Source: Acridotheres tristis
Taxonomy: Eukaryota > Chordata > Aves > Passeriformes > Sturnidae
Assembly: GCA_037013685.1 (NCBI GenBank)
Contig: CM072887.1
Coordinates: 92,276,347-92,340,346 of the forward strand
Reading direction: 5' to 3'
Length of the DNA: 64,000 bases
Position numbers and translations under genes: made by a program
In this document: in pieces, positions 61,746 through 64,000 of the stretch
How the letters are laid out: every line of letters starts with the position of its first letter
Numbering within the stretch: the stretch's first letter is position 1
Notes under the pieces: model-generated
Told to the model about the DNA's origin: nothing
Databases searched by the model: none
What the model saw: the letters and a program-made list of their open reading frames with translations, nothing else

Positions 61746-64000
61746 CAGGGCAATGCCTGATGCAGGGCAATGACATGGAATATATCCATGCTCTCCTCCA
61801 CACAAGCAGCAGAAAGAGAGAGAATAACAAAGAGCCCAGCAAAGCCCTTGTGCAGCTCTGGGAACATTTGTGCAAGCCAAAGTGCTGCATGTTCAGATTT
61901 GAGAAGTAAATTAGGGCTCATTTCCTGGCATAAGAGCTCATGAGGAAGGGTTGGTGTTTAGAGAGCAAGTTTGGCTTCTGTCCCTGATGAAAGGACCAGC
62001 CCCAGGATCAGTTCACAGGACCTGGCTACATTTACTTCAGCTGCCATGAAACACATGCAAGGCTTTCAGTAGGCTGCAGAGAACCAGAGCCGCTGTCTCT
62101 TGCCTTGATCGGGTCACTCTCACCCCCTCACTGTGTGTCCTACAGCGCTGGCTGAGAGGTCAGACCCTTTTGCTGGTTTTCCTCATGCTCACTGCTAAAA
62201 AAAGGGGTTTCCATTCACCCGTGGAGCCCTGAAGCTGCTCCTCAGGAACAGCAAAGCCAAGAGCTCTGGCCAGGGTGAGCTGACTGCACTCACGGGTGAC
62301 AGTCCCTAGAATAGGTCCAGAATTGTGCTGAAATTACCATGAAAAACAGAAACAGTCTCAAGCCTACAAAGCTAATGAATCCTAAGAAAAATGTTTCAAA
62401 GATTTGACACATCCTTTGGCAACCCAACAGATATTTTGGAAATCAAAACCTGTGGTTTCTTCTAGTTTAGTGCTCAGACACAAAACTGAGCAGCTTTGCT
62501 TGGTACGTATCATAAGGCAGCTCTTGCCTCTCTTTAAGGCTGTTTATAGTCTCCTCCTCTACCTGCCACCCATGCTGCAGCAACACAAGCATTCCACCTG
62601 TGCACTGAGCAAGACACCAGCTAAGATCACCTGTCACATCTCATTAGAGCTGCCCAAGCCCTAGCACTTGGCTCGTACCTTGCTGGGGGTGTCCATGACC
62701 CTCAGGTTCCCAACACCAAGTGCCCAAAGACCCCACCCGGCCTCCAGCTCACTTGTCTGACATGTACAGCTCCACCACATATCCTGCACCAGCCTTGGGG
62801 AGATGTTATGGACACCTTCATGCATCTTTAGGACAGCCAGAAGACATCAGCAGCTGGGCTGAAACATTTGTGTTTAAGAGCCCTTGTGCTAACCTGACCC
62901 TGCCCTGAATTCACCCACTGGAATAATTTAAAACTCCTGCCTGGCACCCAAAGAATCCTGAAGCAAGGGGTATTCCATTATCTATACAGAATTATCTATT
63001 CACCGTAGGCAGAGCCCTCCTTGCACCTCCCCAGCCTGCCACCTGCAAGTTCCAGCTGATGCTCCCTTGTTTCCTTTTTTCTATGTGAGGAGAAAGAGGT
63101 TTCCTTGCTTACCTTTTTGCTATTACTTGTGGCTTTTAGATCTCTCCCAGCTCTTTCTTTCCCAGCCTGATCCATTCCAGGATATTTAACCTTTCAGAAC
63201 TTATTCCAGACCTTTCTCTATCCTTCTTTCTTTTTGCTCTTCTGCTATTTTTTTTCAAACCAGCTTAAGGAAAATAAAAACATCTGCTTGGTTTTTATCA
63301 GTGATATATTAGCTGTAGCCTTTATTTGAGTAACTCCAAGCTTGATTGCTACTTATTATTTTTAAAAGGAATGGGTGACTAATGGGTTTAGTCCTCTCTA
63401 TAATTTGGGTCTGTGGTGAATTTCTGTGTGACTGGATTAGAATAAAACAGAAGTAAATATAGGGATCTGTCATTGAAGTTTATGGCATGCACACCAAAGA
63501 GAAAAGGTTCCTTGTATTGGCCATGAGGATAAATAACATCCATGTCTATAGTCCTGGAAACAACTTGCTTCTTCCTGAAATTTAGACTGTCACAATCCAA
63601 CTGCCTAACCAAAATCAGACACATATCCATGCTCCCCTTCAAATGACAGTGGAGTTATTAACTCTTGTGGAGCTTTGCTGTAAGCTATTACTCCTCTGGT
63701 CAGAAAAAGCTATAATATGACCCTGAAAGGTAACTAACATATAAGCTGTGTAACATGAAGGTATGATGAAGAAAAAGCACCTTAGCTGCATCATGTAATA
63801 GACTATGTGAGACTTACCACACCAGAGATGTAATTTATTCTCAAGATACTTCAAATTTTGAGAAAAATCCATAGTGGTTTTTCCCAAAGTGCCTTTACCT
63901 CGGGATGGTTTGTGTCAATCAGTTACTCTGCAGCAAAAACACGTTTTTCAAGCCAGAACTGCATACAGTAGTCAAGGATAAAGAGCAGATATGAAGACAG
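61746..64000. other. GC-richer then AT-rich unique sequence to window end
   Basis: Bases from about 61950 to 63080 are GC-richer than most of the window, with open frames up to 86 codons but no recognised domain. A pyrimidine-rich run follows at about 63060-63260. The last 700 bases are AT-rich with two minus-strand frames of 82-84 codons and no motif. No repeat family is recognised. Confidence 0.45.

Noticed and set aside
1..64000. CRISPR array, operon, or bacterial-type system
   Set aside because: CR1 elements, an ERV LTR, low gene content and AT-rich composition indicate a bird genome; no spaced direct repeats of CRISPR type are present.
1..64000. tRNA, rRNA or snRNA genes
   Set aside because: No A-box/B-box pair with cloverleaf potential or known small RNA sequence was recognised by eye; a covariance-model scan was not possible.

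Overview
The window looks like non-coding DNA from a bird. The main evidence is its repeat content. At least nine pieces of the avian LINE family CR1 are recognisable, on both strands. Most carry the CR1 3' signature, in which copies of an ATTCTRTGA-type octamer follow a 'ggtcccttccaac' block. One retroviral LTR is also of an avian type. The base composition is AT-rich, and runs of the form GGGGTTTTTTT recur. The CR1 copy at about 51.96-52.53 kb most resembles CR1-J/E-type elements that I associate with songbirds, so a passerine is my best guess. That part is inference from memory, not a database match.

I find no protein-coding gene that I can support. The longest open frame is 152 codons (42407-42865, minus strand). 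It and the other open frames over 100 codons contain no recognisable domain, and several overlap open frames on the other strand or in other frames. The window is best read as a gene desert, or as part of one or more very long introns. Two protein-like segments are kept as weak candidates. One is a frame-broken stretch at 356-675. The other is a possible secreted-protein or non-coding first exon at 43644-43813, inside a GC-richer, CpG-containing island.

Layout. 0-1.1 kb: the frame-broken protein-like segment. 1.1-2.1 kb: a 5'-truncated CR1 with part of the reverse transcriptase. 2.1-9.5 kb: unique AT-rich sequence with an ATT-rich microsatellite. 9.5-10.2 kb: a T run and two short CR1 tails in opposite directions. 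10.2-14.6 kb: A-rich sequence, then a reverse-strand CR1 piece. 14.6-31.5 kb: largely unique, with a perfect 50-bp tandem duplication at 27.6 kb and a candidate conserved non-coding block near 17.5-18.1 kb. 31.5-36.8 kb: the densest repeat cluster, with three CR1 pieces, an 8-copy heptamer array and an ERV LTR holding a 144-bp pure pyrimidine tract. 36.8-51.9 kb: mostly unique, including a candidate regulatory block at 40.4-41.1 kb and the GC-richer island at 43.6-44.3 kb. 51.96-52.53 kb: a better-preserved CR1. 52.5-64 kb: unique sequence with one short CR1 tail, an (AT)n array and GC-richer patches near the end.

Because there are no genes, there is no pathway to describe. What can be read is a history of repeat insertion and local tandem duplication, plus a few short motifs (palindromes, octamer-like and CRE-like sites) in sequence that could be regulatory.
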